Numbered from the stretch's first letter, positions 1 through 12,979 are shown. The stretch: 64,000 bases of DNA from Arbacia lixula (GCA_963669155.1 OZ022584.1:13804179-13868178); one strand, 5' to 3'. Notes: a model not told the origin generated them from the sequence alone. Translations and numbers: made by a program.

Positions 1-1331
1 AATCATGTGAAAGAGCTCAATATGTTCTTTCATTTGATACTAAATTCGTCATGGTAGTATTTATATTTCTGAAGATATATAGTGAATTTTACAATATTTG
101 GCAAGCGGGAAAATTTCACTGTATTCCATGGGTTTATGTAAATTTTTAGCCTCAAATGTACATGCTTGATAAATGATCATATCTTGTCATTTAGCCGACA
201 TGGAATGTCCACATTCACACCATAAATCTGAGCTGCTTAAATTATCGTGTTCCAAATTAAGTTGCCAGTACAACCATTGACAGGCACAAGATTATACTTT
301 CAGATACCCATGAGTAAGTATTTTTAACATGTAATTATCAATGTTATTCCAGTTTTCAGTACCTGTACTTTGAGGGAAGTTATAAAACTGCATTTTCTTC
401 TATTTAAACATCGCACTTCCACAAAACATGAATTATGTCGTGCAAAAAGGGTTAAACGACCTTTAATGCTGAAGGGTAATTAAGATTCAGGATTTCATTT
501 CAGGAAGAGGGGAGGGACTGACACTATGTGACACTTTTCTCTTTCTTCACACAGGTTCATGCTGCTCAAATCTAAAAATACCAACAAAACACTAATGACT
601 AGGCAGATTTCAATGTCTTCTTTTAATTAGTCCAGGAGTTTGTTGACTGACGTTTATTTGAGTAACGTACTGCACAATGATTTGTTTACCTATATGAGAT
701 TTAAATAATGATATGCAGTGAATGAAGTGTACACATCATATGCATGAGAGTTGAATATGAAAATGAATGTGAAAATGTGCTGTCGTAGAACAAGAAAGTA
801 GGCCTAATATGAATTATGCATCACATTTCATTGGAATGTGTCCCTATATATTGAGAATAGGTATCTGGAAGGAATATCCCTGATCTGATTAGATCAATTA
901 GTTTCTAGTGCTGACTATGCTGGTTTAGCTATACCCAGGGTAATAATGCAGTGTGGTGCTTCGTGCCAGCAAAGTGCTACATGAAAGCAGCTTATCATCA
1001 TCATCATTCATTCAAAATTCATTGGAACATTGCAAGTAAATGTCAACAATTTGATAGCAGGTTGTAAATGAAAGGTTTTGAATACCATCGTTTTGTTTTC
1101 TTTAACATGTCCAGCTGAGTGGTACTTGATACTAATAAAGCGCTATATAAAAGCCAATTTCATTTTCATCATTCATTCAAAATTCATAGGAACATTGCTA
1201 ATAACAATTTGATAGCAGGTTGTAAAAGAAAGTTTGTTGATATCATCACTGCTTTAGTAAATGTTAATTTTGTAATTAGCAGATTGTAAAATAAACTTTT
1301 TGATATGATCCCCCCTGACATGTTTCAATAG
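1..1331. other. AT-rich non-coding sequence, probably intron of the upstream gene
   Basis: No convincing coding signal is seen. If the exon that starts at 1332 is real, this stretch is the end of the intron before it. It contains a direct duplication (listed separately) and an AT-rich lead-in to the AG at 1330-1331. Confidence 0.4.
1001..1245. repeat. Direct duplication, period about 165 bp
   Basis: The block starting TCATCATTCATTCAAAATTC at 1001 recurs at 1166. It is followed in both copies by similar text (GGAACATTGC, then CAATTTGATAGCAGGTTGTAAA). The copies have diverged slightly, so the duplication is not recent. Confidence 0.7.
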
Positions 1332-1475
1332 ATTGCTGGAGCCGTCCGTCCTGTGAGCATCTCGACTATCTCATCCGTGTTTAGGGGCTTGTACTGTCGC
1401 CCTCATCTCAGCATCTTTCATGAGGAGGATCTGGAGGATGATTCATTGGTTTCCATGGCACCAGCAGCATCATGA
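1332..1475 (+). CDS. Probable terminal coding exon of an upstream gene (partial, unknown product)
   Basis: After a plausible acceptor (CAATAG, AG at 1330-1331) there are 47 sense codons followed by TGA at 1473-1475. The stretch is markedly more GC-rich than its surroundings and keeps one open frame in a coding-like composition. The peptide contains RPVSISTISSVFRGLYC, then an acidic run with FHEEDLEDD, and ends in APAAS. That would suit a cytoplasmic tail, but I do not recognise the family. Only the last exon lies in the window, starting in phase 0 if the acceptor is right. It reads in the same direction as the large gene downstream. It could instead be a conserved non-coding island or a chance open frame. 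Confidence 0.4.
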   Translation: MAGAVRPVSISTISSVFRGLYCRPHLSIFHEEDLEDDSLVSMAPAAS

Positions 1476-2355
1476 TCTGACACAAGAGTGCATCTAAAGG
1501 TATTAACCCAAATGGATAGCGAGGCATGCGTGAAAATGTAGCATATCCCTTTTGCAGACATAACCAAATTATGTAAAACTTTGCCTAAACCACAAGAACA
1601 ACATACAAATCCAGTTTGTGAAATATCAAACAGTAATGCAGAATTGAAAGAATGTATGAGCAATGTTTTATGTTGTAGTTTGCCTCTCAGAATCATCATC
1701 AATAATGATACTTTACACATAATATCAAAGAAGTTGACCAAAATATCTCTGTTAATAGCATTGATTTGACTAAGTCATTGAGAATGTTATGTTCAAAATG
1801 AAGGTATTACAGTAAGGATCTGCTGGCACACGACTATATTTTATGTTTATATGCTGATTAGTCATGTTACTGTCAATAGAATTCCACTGAAACATCATTT
1901 TCCAGTTTCTGTATTCTGGGAAAGCTCTTAAAGGATATGTTCTCCTATTTACAGAGGTGCATTTACACAACTTTATATTTTTGGCCTACATTTAAATATT
2001 CTTTTATTATTCTAAGAAATATGAATGGTTCATTTTAAGTTGGTAATGTATATTCAAACATCAGCAAGAAAAGACAAAAGGGTGTAATAGATTAACATAC
2101 AATAGGGAAGGATTATTATTTCAGTTGGTGTATTGCTTGCAAATATCACTCAACTTAATGAGGGGATAGAACTGACCTTAACGTTCCATTTGATAAGATA
2201 AGTTAGATTGATTCTTCAAAAATTCTTTTCCTTTTCCACAACACATATCAGACTGCCCACCCCTCCATACAACTGAACAATAAAACACTGCTGAGGGAAT
2301 ACCTTCTTTAGTATCATAGAAAAACCCCTACAGAACTAGTCAATCGCTCCAACTT
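1476..2355 (+). other. Putative 3' UTR and intergenic spacer
   Basis: This is AT-rich sequence with no coding signal, between the putative last exon of the upstream gene and the putative promoter of the next. An AATAAA at 2279 could end the transcript. Confidence 0.35.
2279..2284 (+). promoter_or_regulatory. Candidate polyadenylation signal AATAAA
   Basis: This canonical hexamer lies about 800 bp after the TGA of the upstream exon. The motif is common in AT-rich DNA, so the call rests on position only. Confidence 0.25.
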
Positions 2356-2407
2356 CCATATAAGGCATCAGTAGGCTGGGCTTTGCACACTGCTGTCCCG
2401 TGATTGG
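2356..2407 (+). promoter_or_regulatory. Candidate promoter elements: CArG box and inverted CCAAT box
   Basis: CCATATAAGG at 2356-2365 is an exact CC(A/T)6GG SRF-type site and also contains a TATA-like core. ATTGG, an inverted CCAAT, lies at 2403-2407 within GTGATTGGTCAG. The pair sits about 0.85 kb upstream of the first coding exon of the large gene. An exact CArG box is expected a few times by chance in 64 kb, so this is suggestive only. Confidence 0.3.
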
Positions 2408-3254
2408 TCAGTAGTAGAAAGGGAAGGAGCTTGTCTTAGTACAGTCTTCTGTTGGTGTGTGTGTTGGTGTTTAATAGTGTGTGTATGTGTGTGAGTGTGT
2501 GTGTGTGTGTGAGTGTGTAGTGCTGGAGGGATTGTAGCCTGGTTGACTGAGCATGAAACCGAGTGTGTACTATATCAAGCATGCTTGCGTTAGTTTAGCA
2601 TGACTGCCCCCAGAGTTCAACCATAGGTGCAGGCGCACACAACTGGACTTTTAGCGTGGAGTGCTCTGTACTTTCAGCCGTCTTCAACCGCTCATTAGTG
2701 CCAAAGCATTGTGACAAGTGGAATAATAATCCTTTTTTCTTTTAAAAGAGAGAAAATATTCTTCCAAGCAAATTTTCATCTTTGCATAGTTATTAGCTTG
2801 TGGGTTTGAGACAAAGGAGGTGCTACCTTTCAAAGAATCTGCATAGAGTGTTCGTCATAAATTGAGTCATAAATTATAAGAAAGCAACTCGAGCAAGCAG
2901 ACGCTAATCACCGAAGGTTGAAGTTCTCTTGTAAGGAAATACCAGCAGAGACGTGCCATCATCTCTATGAAACAATATTATTTTTTCTCTGTATAGTTTT
3001 CTGGAGGGATATATCCCTGATTTTGTTTTTCTCTTTTAGCTGAACTCTTTGCATTCTGTCTACAATTCTCAAAAGGACACACATTTTTTACCTTGACTGA
3101 TAAATCAGCCTTTGTTTTGTTGCTGTGGTATCGCATCTTCGCAATATTATGGGAATGCTTTGATAAAAACCAAAGGATAATATCACCAGTTGGGGTTGGT
3201 GCTTGGAACCCAATCTTTGTTTTGTCTACCATCGGATCAAATACTGCAAACATT
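2408..3254 (+). other. Putative promoter-proximal region and 5' leader of the large gene
   Basis: No coding exon is seen. The region contains a GT microsatellite and moderately GC-rich stretches around 2380-2700. The reading frame of exon 1 stays open upstream from 3093, so an earlier ATG there cannot be excluded. The ATG at 3255 is preferred because it is followed directly by a compact signal peptide. Confidence 0.35.
2454..2518. repeat. GT microsatellite
   Basis: This is an interrupted (GT)n tract with occasional A and TT interruptions. Confidence 0.9.
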
Positions 3255-3348
3255 ATGGAAATCAGAATGCGACTGACTTGTAAATGTGCCTTGGTGGTAT
3301 TGATCATCAACATGTGCACACCGAGGAATACCATACTAGCAGACCAAG
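3255..3348 (+). CDS. Exon 1 of the A-Ig-B-EGF gene: signal peptide
   Basis: The ATG at 3255 opens 31 codons plus one base, ending at a consensus donor (CAAG|GTAAGT, GT at 3349-3350) in phase 1. The peptide has a basic start (MEIRMRL) and a hydrophobic core (CALVVLIINMC), then a short polar stretch ending ILADQ. It is a classical secretory signal with likely cleavage near Ala29. The phase matches exon 2, whose first two bases complete a glycine codon. The nearest supporting exon is 19 kb away, so the link to exon 2 rests on phase, strand and the product's need for a signal peptide. A competing first exon may lie at 7150-7297. Confidence 0.6.
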
Positions 3349-3458
3349 GTAAGTCTGCCTCTTTTCACTTTAACAGGAAAAAGCACAGATCAGATTGTTT
3401 TGTAATATGAGTTAAAGCTATAAATGATACATAATATGTGTGGTATGTGTTTTTTGGC

Positions 3459-3482
3459 GGGGGGGGGGGGGGGGGGGGGGGG
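3459..3482. repeat. Poly-G run (24 G)
   Basis: This is an uninterrupted G tract 110 bp after the exon 1 donor. A second G-rich run lies at 3779-3799. Such runs can form G-quadruplexes on the coding strand. Confidence 0.95.
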
Positions 3483-5083
3483 CATTTAAGGTATGTTGGA
3501 GTGAAATAAGTGAAGAAGATAAATTTACATTTAGAATACCAATATGGCAGAGTTTTCTTTCGGAAAAGCTGATTGACATTCTCATTATTTTGTATTTCAA
3601 TTCCTGTTTGGAAATATGTGATCCGTTGATGGTTCTTAGATAGAAAATGTCCTGATGGTAACACATGCCCTGTGAAATTGCTCATTAACTAATAAGAATG
3701 AGAGAAGAAGACAAAAACATAGGGTAAATAATTTATAATTGTCTTTTGCAGTTTGTCAATAGAGCAATCAATCCAGGTTGGGGGGTGGGGGGGGGGGGGT
3801 ATATAAAAAGGCACCTTCACAGTCATGCTCTCTTTTAAGGAACTGATTTTTCATTAAATGCATTTAAGTAAAAGTATCTAAAAATCCCCTTTTTAAGCGT
3901 TATGAAGAAAAGTGTTTGTTGGATCGTCCTCTGTACAATCACAATCCCTCTGTGGTCCATTTTTCAAGTTTTACATCATCTGTAGCACTGTATGAAGAGT
4001 TAACTTCCAAAAGGAGCTTAATCCACTTTGAAAACCTTAAGGAGAAAAACAGGTTTCTTCAATCAACTTTGTACAGGTTCGTATATGGTTCTCGTTCGTA
4101 TGGGAAAGTGAACCTAGAATGTGACAATAATTGGTCTTGCTCATTTGATCAATCTTAAATTCTTACTCCACTAGCCCCTCCGATCCTTCTTGCTATGAAT
4201 AATACCTAAGTTTTATGAATAAAGCAGATTTAACCCTTTTGGAAACCAGCTCTTCATATGTTCTTGGCGACAATGAGCGGGGACACATTTCTCCTGCTGC
4301 TTGCTAGCTGAAGCGCTGTCCATCCCCCAAGGCTAGGGGAGCATTCCCTGCCTCGATATCTTCTCTCCCGCTCTCTCACCATCTCTCTCCCTCGTCTTGG
4401 CATCCCTCTCCCGCCCGTCTTGGCATCCACGCTTCGTGCGCTTGAGAATCCCTCTTTCAATACCTTTTGTCTCTGTACTCTTCACCCCTGATTGCCCTTG
4501 TTAGCAGTAAATACTTCTTGAACAGTGCCCCCCCCCCCCCCCGCACCCCTAACATGAAAAGGTATGTTGCCTGTTCCCGGATAAACAATGATTATCATTT
4601 AGGTTCACTCTGGTATATACAGTCAACATAGACTTATCCATTCATCTTTCATAAAACACACAAAATAATTATCTAATCATTGAAACACCTCTGTGGTTTC
4701 CCTCTTTTGCGAATACTTGTTGAAGCTTTTGATTGTCCCAAAGCTTGGAGAGAGAAAAATTCTTTTTGGGCAGGAGTAAAATTATGAGGTATAACTTGTG
4801 CAACTTAGAGCAGGGAACTTGCTAGGGGTGCTTTATCATGCATTGACACTGATTACAAGTGATTAACCCCCCACATTTTTTTTTTTTTTTTGGGGGGGGG
4901 GGGGGTGAGGTGTACATCCATGGACATTTTCCTGTGCCAAATAGATTCTGTTCTATGGCACTTGTGTGCTATACTGGTCTAAAAATGGGATTTTAGCACA
5001 ATTGAATCATCTGGCCCTTTCTCTTTCATTTGGTACCAGTTTGGAGACAAATTGATACAAACTAACAAAAGTATCATTGTGTT

Positions 5084-5240
5084 GGGAAGCACTCGTTATT
5101 CCGAAGGCTCGTTATTCCGAACGTTACACCACAAATGCTCGGATTAATGTACCCTTTTTCGTTTTCGGATTAACGAGCAACGAGGTATAGGCAATTTACG
5201 TGTTTCAGAATTACGACCCTTCAGAATATCGAACTGTAAA
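5084..5240 (+). repeat. Dispersed repeat, CGTTATTCCGAA family, copy 1
   Basis: It begins GGGAAGCACTCGTTATTCC and ends near TATCGAACTGTAAAC. It closely matches 58722-58894, and 52617-52885 is a related copy in reverse orientation. Internally it iterates variants of CTCGTTATTCCGAA and GGATTAACGAGC. No open frame is present and no family name is assigned. Confidence 0.85.
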
Positions 5241-7149
5241 CATTGTGTTAATGCACTTCTTCTTTCACTAAAATAGTGGAGCAAACTTCAAAAGCGCTGT
5301 TACTCATTTTACCCCCAAAATCGAAGTTTTGTATTTCTTGCAGAGTACTGTATGTGTGTCTGAAGTTGTGATTATTTCTGTTTAACAAGAGCTAGACTTT
5401 TGCTCATTTGGGGTTTGGGAAGCCCACTTAGTGGTTTGCTTGCCAGCCCCCTCCCTGCCCATCTCACTCGTGTCAGACAGAATGAGGGCTGGCATGCTGA
5501 CATATTGCTTAATGTGAGAGGTGGGATTGTCCATGGCACCTTTGTCAGACCTCATTGTTGTAGACCACTGCATTCTCTCATATTGAATACAATAAGAACT
5601 CTGCAGGCGATTTTGGTGCAATTGTGCAAAAATCCCACCAAAAGGAACCATGTGCTTGTTGATTTAAGAACTCTTTTTTAAGATGGGTCTCCTTGCGGGT
5701 ATTTTCTGATTTTGGCAGTGATTTTGGCCTAAATCAATCTTTTTGTTGTCTTTGGCAAGAAGCTGAGCATGAATGAGCTTTAGCTGTGGCTAGCCCTTCA
5801 GGTATGCTGGGGAGAAAAAAACAAATCAGCTCCAATCATTAGCTATCAAATTTCTGATATGCAAGGATTTTGTTGACTTTACACTGAAATCTTACAATCC
5901 TTTAAAAAGGCAGTGGAAGTACACACACAGTGCTAGGAAGAAAGCTGTAAAACAGACTAAACTAACAGGATAATTGTGAATCAATATTGTAAAGGTAGAC
6001 AAATATCTAAGAATTTGGGAATGAATTTTGTCCCGGAAATGTGGTCAATTATGTCAGAAGATGAGTTGACAAGTATGTCAACTTATATTTGTTTCTTTAT
6101 TTGTTTCTTTACATTTTGTTTATCTATATATGTCACCTTTTTAAAGATTGTATTTTTTTATGTGATGGAAATACAGTTCAATTCAAATTGTTCAGAATTA
6201 TTTCTGTGTTTCATGTAGTCAGGACTTCTTTCAGCAATCTAATTATAAAACTTGAATTACATGTACTTTTTTAGACACTTAAAGACTGAAATGGAGATGA
6301 GAGTCGTCTCTGATTAATGTGAACAGGAGGAATCATTATGGTTACCAATGGTTACCATGAGCTCCCATCTTACTGCTCCAGTATTCTCACAATTCTCACT
6401 AACTGATGGTCACTTTGTCATATCTTCATATCTTCAAACAGCATCAAGGAGGATAACAGCATGGAGCCTCCCTGATACAGCAATACATGCACCAACCGTT
6501 GTCATGGTACTAATGTTATTTCCAAATGTTTTGAGAGGATCACATCAAGAGCTAAGGGGATCTAAATATTGACGGTAACTTATTGACAAATTTGGTAACA
6601 ACGTGGCCTTGCAGAAACAATGACATACTTTCACTTTGAGCTTTCAGTTACCTTCACTTATAAATATACAGGAGGAGCCGTAATAGGCTTGTTGGTATTG
6701 TGGTGACAGAAGGATAGATTCCTTGCACAATGAACGATGGGGCATATGAATGATTTCTGACAAAGTATCGGCTTGTCTCCACAAGGACATCCCCCCTACC
6801 CCACAGAAGGGGCCAACAGTCTAGTCATTATCGCTTTTTGATTTGAGGTGTTCTGGATGAAAAGGAATCGCTAGATTTCAGCTGGAAGCAGGAGGAATGA
6901 TATATGCCCAGTGACACCCCTCAAGGTAGCATGTAGTCTGGAGACCAAGACTAAATTTGATGTGAGTTGAAATGGCATCACTACCAGAAAATGTAACCAC
7001 ACTATGTTAACATTCCCTGGTACATTTTATCTGCCCTTGGAAAGGAAAGAGTGCAAAGCCTATCGTAGACTTGAAAACTTGAAGTGCCCCTTCCTGATTT
7101 AAAACTACCGGGAATGGTGAAAGTTAAAAAGTATGCCCTGTTGGATTTA

Positions 7150-7297
7150 ATGAAATCTTGCTTCACATCTGCTCGTAAAATCCCTCAGCTTTTGCTTTTT
7201 GTCGGCATTTTTGTACTATATCTAGAAGTGGGGGTTAATATCTCTAGCCGTGCATCATTGGAAAGTCACATCATCTGGATCTCCATCTGGCAAGCAG
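7150..7297 (+). other. Possible alternative first coding exon (signal-peptide-like)
   Basis: The ATG at 7150 opens 49 codons ending in phase 1 at GCAG|GTAATT (GT at 7298-7299). The peptide has a basic N-terminus and a strong hydrophobic run (IPQLLLFVGIFVLYLEVGV), as in a signal peptide or anchor. The phase would join exon 2 cleanly. The frame is open upstream to 7084. Codon composition is ordinary for the surrounding intron, so chance is a real possibility. Confidence 0.2.
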
Positions 7298-7473
7298 GTA
7301 ATTAGAATTAGTCGGTGCTTATACTCCAAGCGCCTGTTGGGTTTGATGTCTCCCTCCAAGGTAGCTTGCCTGAAGATGGCTGCTGACCTGCCTGCATGCC
7401 TGCCTACTTGCTTGCTTACACTTGTTTGTTGGAGGAGCAGGCAGGTACATGACCCCTTCACTTTTTATCACCT

Positions 7474-7552
7474 TTAACTCTCTCATTACCATCGGCAAGA
7501 AGATGTGGAGTAATCCAATGGAGTTTTCAAGGCCCGGCAATGTAAGGGTTAA
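7474..7552. mobile_element. 79-bp piggyBac-like MITE, copy 1 (TTAA flanked)
   Basis: TTAA stands at both ends. The inner ends CTCTCATTACC and GGCAATGTAAGGG are inverted repeats of each other with a few mismatches. The same 79-bp span occurs at 21710 and 57105, and degenerately at 12980. Confidence 0.75.
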
Positions 7553-8831
7553 AACTGCTTGTTCATTCTGCCTCTGTACCACCAAATCAGCTTCAGAACC
7601 CACTCTCCTGGTAAACCTCAATATCTATTCTCGTCTTCACCACTCTGACGCAAAAAATCAGGTTTCAATAGATTTGAAAGGAGAAAATAATCAGCGTATT
7701 TATGAACCATCAAATCAGTGCCCTATGCGCTGTATGGATTTGATGGTTCTGGTACTTGAGTTTAAACCTGTTATCACAATTTGTGTTGTTGGTCTCTTTG
7801 AGGGATATCATATAACTGTTCCATTCAATATATGTTTGAAGTATGGAATGATGTATGAGGTAAAGCTTTTTCTGTGTTACTCTAGGAAGTAAGCTTGGGC
7901 AAAGTTCTTAATTAAAAGCTGATCTTCAGATTGAAGACTTCTATCATATTGTGTCATCTTTATCCAGAGGGTAAAAATGGATTTAATTTGGCCTGGAAAT
8001 AATGAGAAGTTCACTTTATAGGTTTATTCATTTGAAGACTACAGGGTAAGTGTTGTGTTGTGTTGTGTTGGTAGTCCAAGAATTGAAGTTAGACCTGGTT
8101 TACACCGCAGATGTCTTAGGACTGAGGACTTGTCTGGTCTCCTATTATGAGCTAGGATGAGTCCCCTGGGCAATGTTTTGCCTCTGTCATGGATACTACC
8201 CAAAATCTTTAAGAAATCTATAAGAAATCTTCAGTTGGGCAATACAAGTTAGCACTGGGCTGTCTGTGTTCCCCTTTTCATTTTTATTTCTTCACTTGTG
8301 ACATGGGATTATTTTATTGTGATTTGTGATGAGGAATCATTTATTGTAACAAAGGTCAAACTAGTTGCTTGAGTCATCATCTTAGTAGGCTTCTGCGATC
8401 CTGTCACTGGGTTTTGTCTCTGCTTTTGTCCAGCGCAGTCTGGGAACAGGATGAATGAAAGTTTCCAATGAAGGGAATGGAGTGTTTGGACATCACAGTG
8501 GCTTTATATTCTCATCTGTAGTATCCATGGTTGCAATTTGGTAAATAAGAAATTGTCTTCAAGAGAACCGATATGTGACAGAGTGGGTTTGTTGGATTTC
8601 TGTAGTATTTCTTTGCAGCATGAACTAGGAACTTTCAATTGATTCATCATATCGATATTACGTTTTAGGTTAAGGGTGTCAAGGTACATCTTGAGGAAGC
8701 TACCATGTGTATGTTTCCTTAAATGGCAGTGAGATGATCACAAAACTATATATTCTGAGTAAATTTTCAGTGGTCAGTGCTAATCGTAATAGGCTAAATC
8801 TCAAGTGTAAGATTTTATGATTTACCATCTG

Positions 8832-9050
8832 TCTCTTTTTCTCCTTCCAATTTCTCTATCTTTCTCTCTCTCTTTCTTTCTCTTTCTCTCGATATCATCC
8901 CATTTCGCTTTCGCTTTCGCTTTCTCTCCCTCTTTCTCTCTCTCTTTCTACAATGCTTTTCCCTCTCTTTCTCTGTCCATATCTTTTTCTATTTCCCTCT
9001 TTCTCTCTATCACTCTTTTCTCTCTCCCTCTTTCTCTCTCTCTCTGTTCA
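8832..9050. repeat. CT-rich microsatellite
   Basis: Long imperfect (TCTC/TTTC)n tract containing an embedded triplicated GCTTTC motif near 8905-8925. Confidence 0.95.
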
Positions 9051-10399
9051 TCACAAATTCTCTGACATGGAGGCACTTTAGTCATGGATATGGGTACATG
9101 TAGGATGCGTAAGGATGGCAGGACATCCCAATGGTTTTTCAAACCATTTTGTCGAATTCATTGTAATTTTGGCATTTGCTTTTGGAGAGTACAAGATAAA
9201 TATCCTGAAATATTCCCCAAAGACAGGTGTATATACATTTATGTTTCAAACATGTGTCAATCACCTAGTACAGTCTCTGTCAGTCTCTATCATCAATCAT
9301 CATCTCATGTTCTGACAACTGACAGCAATTACTCTCCATAGTAGAAATCCCCTGAATAGACAGGAGCGAGCAAAAAAAGGGGGAGTTGAGTGCCTGTGAC
9401 CAATGAACTGAAAAGACTGGGAAAAAAAGGAAAGAATGGAGTGGATTTAGGTATTAGTTCCTTTCTTCACTGAAGAATTGAGTATGAAGAACAGTTTAAC
9501 TGAAAAGGTGACAGGGACACAATGCTGATTAGGATGGTCTTTCTTCTAGAAGAAGAAGGCAACGACCTTTTTAGAGCAAAACCTATCATTGTTTGGCTTT
9601 TAAGTCACCAATGCTATTTTTCAAAAAATCAGATTTTTTTTCATAAAATGGAATGTACATTCGATTGAAAATTAACATATAATATAAACAACATACAATT
9701 TGAATTTTGCCAATCTTAAGAGCAAACACATGATAATTACCTTGTCAAAGCATTGTCAGTTTGAAATTTAGTGATCATTTCATCTTTATTGCGCTTTGAA
9801 AAATACAAAGTTAATCACTAAGCAATAAACATTTAATCATCTTGTGCAAAAATGTATTCTTCTTCATTTGTTTCATTTATACTTTGTAATATTATCAAAA
9901 GTTGTAGCCCCAAATCCCACCCAGATATGTGTAGTTCTTGGTTCTGAATGAGTTTTCAAAAAGAATGGCTAAGGTGATTAGACAAGTATGAGAGGAGAAA
10001 CTAGAAGAAGGAGAGGCAAAGTGTGGTAAGATGAAGGCACTACTTGAGGAAAGAAGACAAGGGGGCCCAAGTCTGACAAAGAGGGGCCAGAGTGGTCCCC
10101 ATTGAAGGATTTACTGAAGTGCCCCAACCATGTTAACCAGCCTTGTGATCCTCTTAGAACGAGTGGCGGTGTAATACCAAGAGGGGGGATGATGATGAGT
10201 GGATATTTGCATAATCTTAAAACCCCCAAGATATAGAATGAGATCTTCAAACACCTCAGGCCCAGGTGGAATATTTGATTAAGAGAGCGAAGAGTTCTCA
10301 AGAGGGCTGGGAGTGTTGAGGATCTTAACACCGGCACTCTCCTCTTTTCTTCAGATCTGAGCAAATAGTTCATTAGAAACATGTATCCAGCATTGTCTG

Positions 10400-10470
10400 T
10401 TAACTATCTCGATACTAAGCCTCATTGACTTAATACACATTCTGTGCTCTCATGAGATCCAAAGGGTTAA
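10400..10470. mobile_element. Possible diverged copy of the TTAA MITE
   Basis: It is bounded by TTAA at 10400 and 10467. The right inner end CATGAGATCCAAAGGG resembles the family consensus, while the left end is weak. The call relies on the pattern of the better copies. Confidence 0.3.
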
Positions 10471-11532
10471 AAATTATTTTATGTTGCAGGCTTTACAGGA
10501 CATAATCCTGCTCAGCAATGTGAATCATTATTCTGGATATAAGGGTACAGAGTTCTAATGTACAGTGCACACTTTTTTGTCTAAAATATTACTTTATCTC
10601 TTCAGCACTTTCTTTGAAGAGGTGTGAAGTAGCATATTTTGTTCTCTTTATTGACATTAAACATGTTAGGATTCATGAAGTATGATTAATGATTGCCTAT
10701 CTAATGTTACAGTTATTATTACTTTTAAACTGATTGGTTAGATTTTAGCCTGATTACTCAATTAGTTAAATAACTGTGTACTTTATACAGCAGACCCCAA
10801 AACAAAGCACATACTCATACATACGTTTTCTGATGCTACGTGTACTTATTAAAATTTCTTTCAGGTTTTCCACCACATATTTGACTGTCAGAAAATAGCA
10901 TGCATGCTAACATGTTTAATTGATCTCAGTTTAAAGAGGCTTTTGATTGTAATATCAATGAGAAAATAGATTGTTATTCACGCATTTACAGGGTCCAGCA
11001 GGCGATCCTTTCATGTATCTTTTTGTCAGTAAGTCAATTGTTAAGGTACAATTGTAGAATTTAATTGAGAAAGTTAGTTGTGACTAATTGGCAGTATGAA
11101 CCACCAATTTTACCTTACAAAATCTCTTCACCATCAGCGTGAGCAAACAGGTGAATAATTACAGCCTGTAGGTTTGATCTCCAATCCAACTTCTCATCCT
11201 TCCCCTTTCCTGTAAACCTGTGGCTGTGCCCTCTTACAATTGTCTCTCCCTTTTCCTTCCCGCCCGCCCCCATTCTATTCTGCCCCACAGGCTCATGTCA
11301 CCGCAAATCCCTCAATCTTGTTATTTCTCTCCCTTTTAGAAGCTCCATTGGAGGGAGGTATTTGTTTTAGATACCATTTTGGCACTATTTGGTGGCAACC
11401 ACCAATTTGCTGCATACCCAGAAGCCCTTGCAGTGCTAAAGACACCTACTTAGAGGTTTCCCCCGCACCCTTAGCTCTGTTCAGCTATTCTTTGAGGATA
11501 TGATGCATCATCATTTGTTTTCATTCCTGTTC

Positions 11533-11572
11533 CTTTCTTTCTCTCCCTCTCTATCTCTCTCTCTCTCTCTCC

Positions 11573-11624
<52 letters not shown>

Positions 11625-11631
11625 TCTCTCG
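11533..11631. repeat. CT microsatellite
   Basis: Nearly pure (CT)n with scattered CC and TTT interruptions. The reading frames crossing it are artefacts. Confidence 0.95.
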
Positions 11632-12979
11632 TTTCTTCAATTCTTTCCTGTCTTGCATCCAACTCAACCAGCCGTGGTCTTCCCTTGCCGTCTTCACAAC
11701 TATTCATCCGCTCTGATTAATTGTCCTGCTACAACATTCACATCACTCTAATAGCTACAGCACCGTTTCAAATAACAATCAAGAAATCAATGATATTGCG
11801 TTGTCTTGGACATATTTAGTTTGGTGTGTCCTTTTCTCAACCAAGTCATTGTTTGTGCCAAAAAGCGTTGACTTCTTTCTGTTATACATGATATTTGTTA
11901 CAAAGTCATGATGAGCTGCTAAGAAGTTTCATGATCCTTACAGTAGCAATTTCTCCATTGTTTTATTGGTGTCGCCATGAGGAAGTATTCTTTGGGTATG
12001 TTCATTTAACTCATAAGGTGAATAGGGAAAAGGGAAAGCACCGAAATATATGAAGAGATTAATTGGTATGTTAATAGTATGTTGACTGTAACAGTTACAG
12101 TAGTCTTAAGCAAGTGTTTTTGATGAATATAGATTAAATGAATGATGATAAGAACAATACAGGCTGGCTTTTCTTCAATCAGATACCAAGCAGCACGACC
12201 CCTGCGTAATCTACTGTACGGACAATACAGGACAGGCTACCATCAAATGTCGTGTGGGGAACGATTAAGTTACTAGAGTTCCATAGCAAATTTTGACATC
12301 CTAACTGGACCAGAGTTCACCAAGCAGGACAATCTAACTGTGAGCAACGGGTTATATAAAACTGATACTGTTTTACCGGGTGGTGTGGTTAATAATCGCT
12401 GGCTCACGATCACTTTCTGGACCCAACCGCAAGTTTTCTTCACTGGGGACAATAACCCTGCCTAGATTGATACAGGAGGGGTGTATTCTGAATCAGGTCT
12501 GGGACGTCTTGTTTGAGAGAGGATGTTTTTGTCTGCCCTAGCCTCCTGCTATCTTAGACGTGGAGATTTTGAACCTGATATTCTCTTCAAGTTGGGAAGT
12601 ATATAGCCTGACCACACCTCAACTAGGAAATTTGCATGTACCTGCTCTTTCAAAAACTGTGTCTTCTATAGCCTGAAATAATCAATAGTGCATTTGTGTT
12701 CATATCTAGTGCATACAGTGGTGATCTTTCCTGTTCCAAACAGCCAGAACACTGAGGTGGTATTTTGGACACAAACTTCAGTTTTGACTGAAATCCCCTT
12801 TGAACCACAACTGAGATTGGCCAATTGTTATCTTAAGTCAGTTTTCAGAATACCAACTGAGTTAGCTGAAAAATTATTTCTCTTCAGTTGTTTCAGAATG
12901 CCAGCCATTCTTGGCAGATGTTAATGAATGCTGTATAATATGGCTCACCATATATTTTAAGTGAATGTAAATAATTCAC

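Noticed and set aside
9978-10382. 134-codon minus-strand open frame
   Set aside because: No recognisable domain, composition like the flanking intron, and no support from splice sites.
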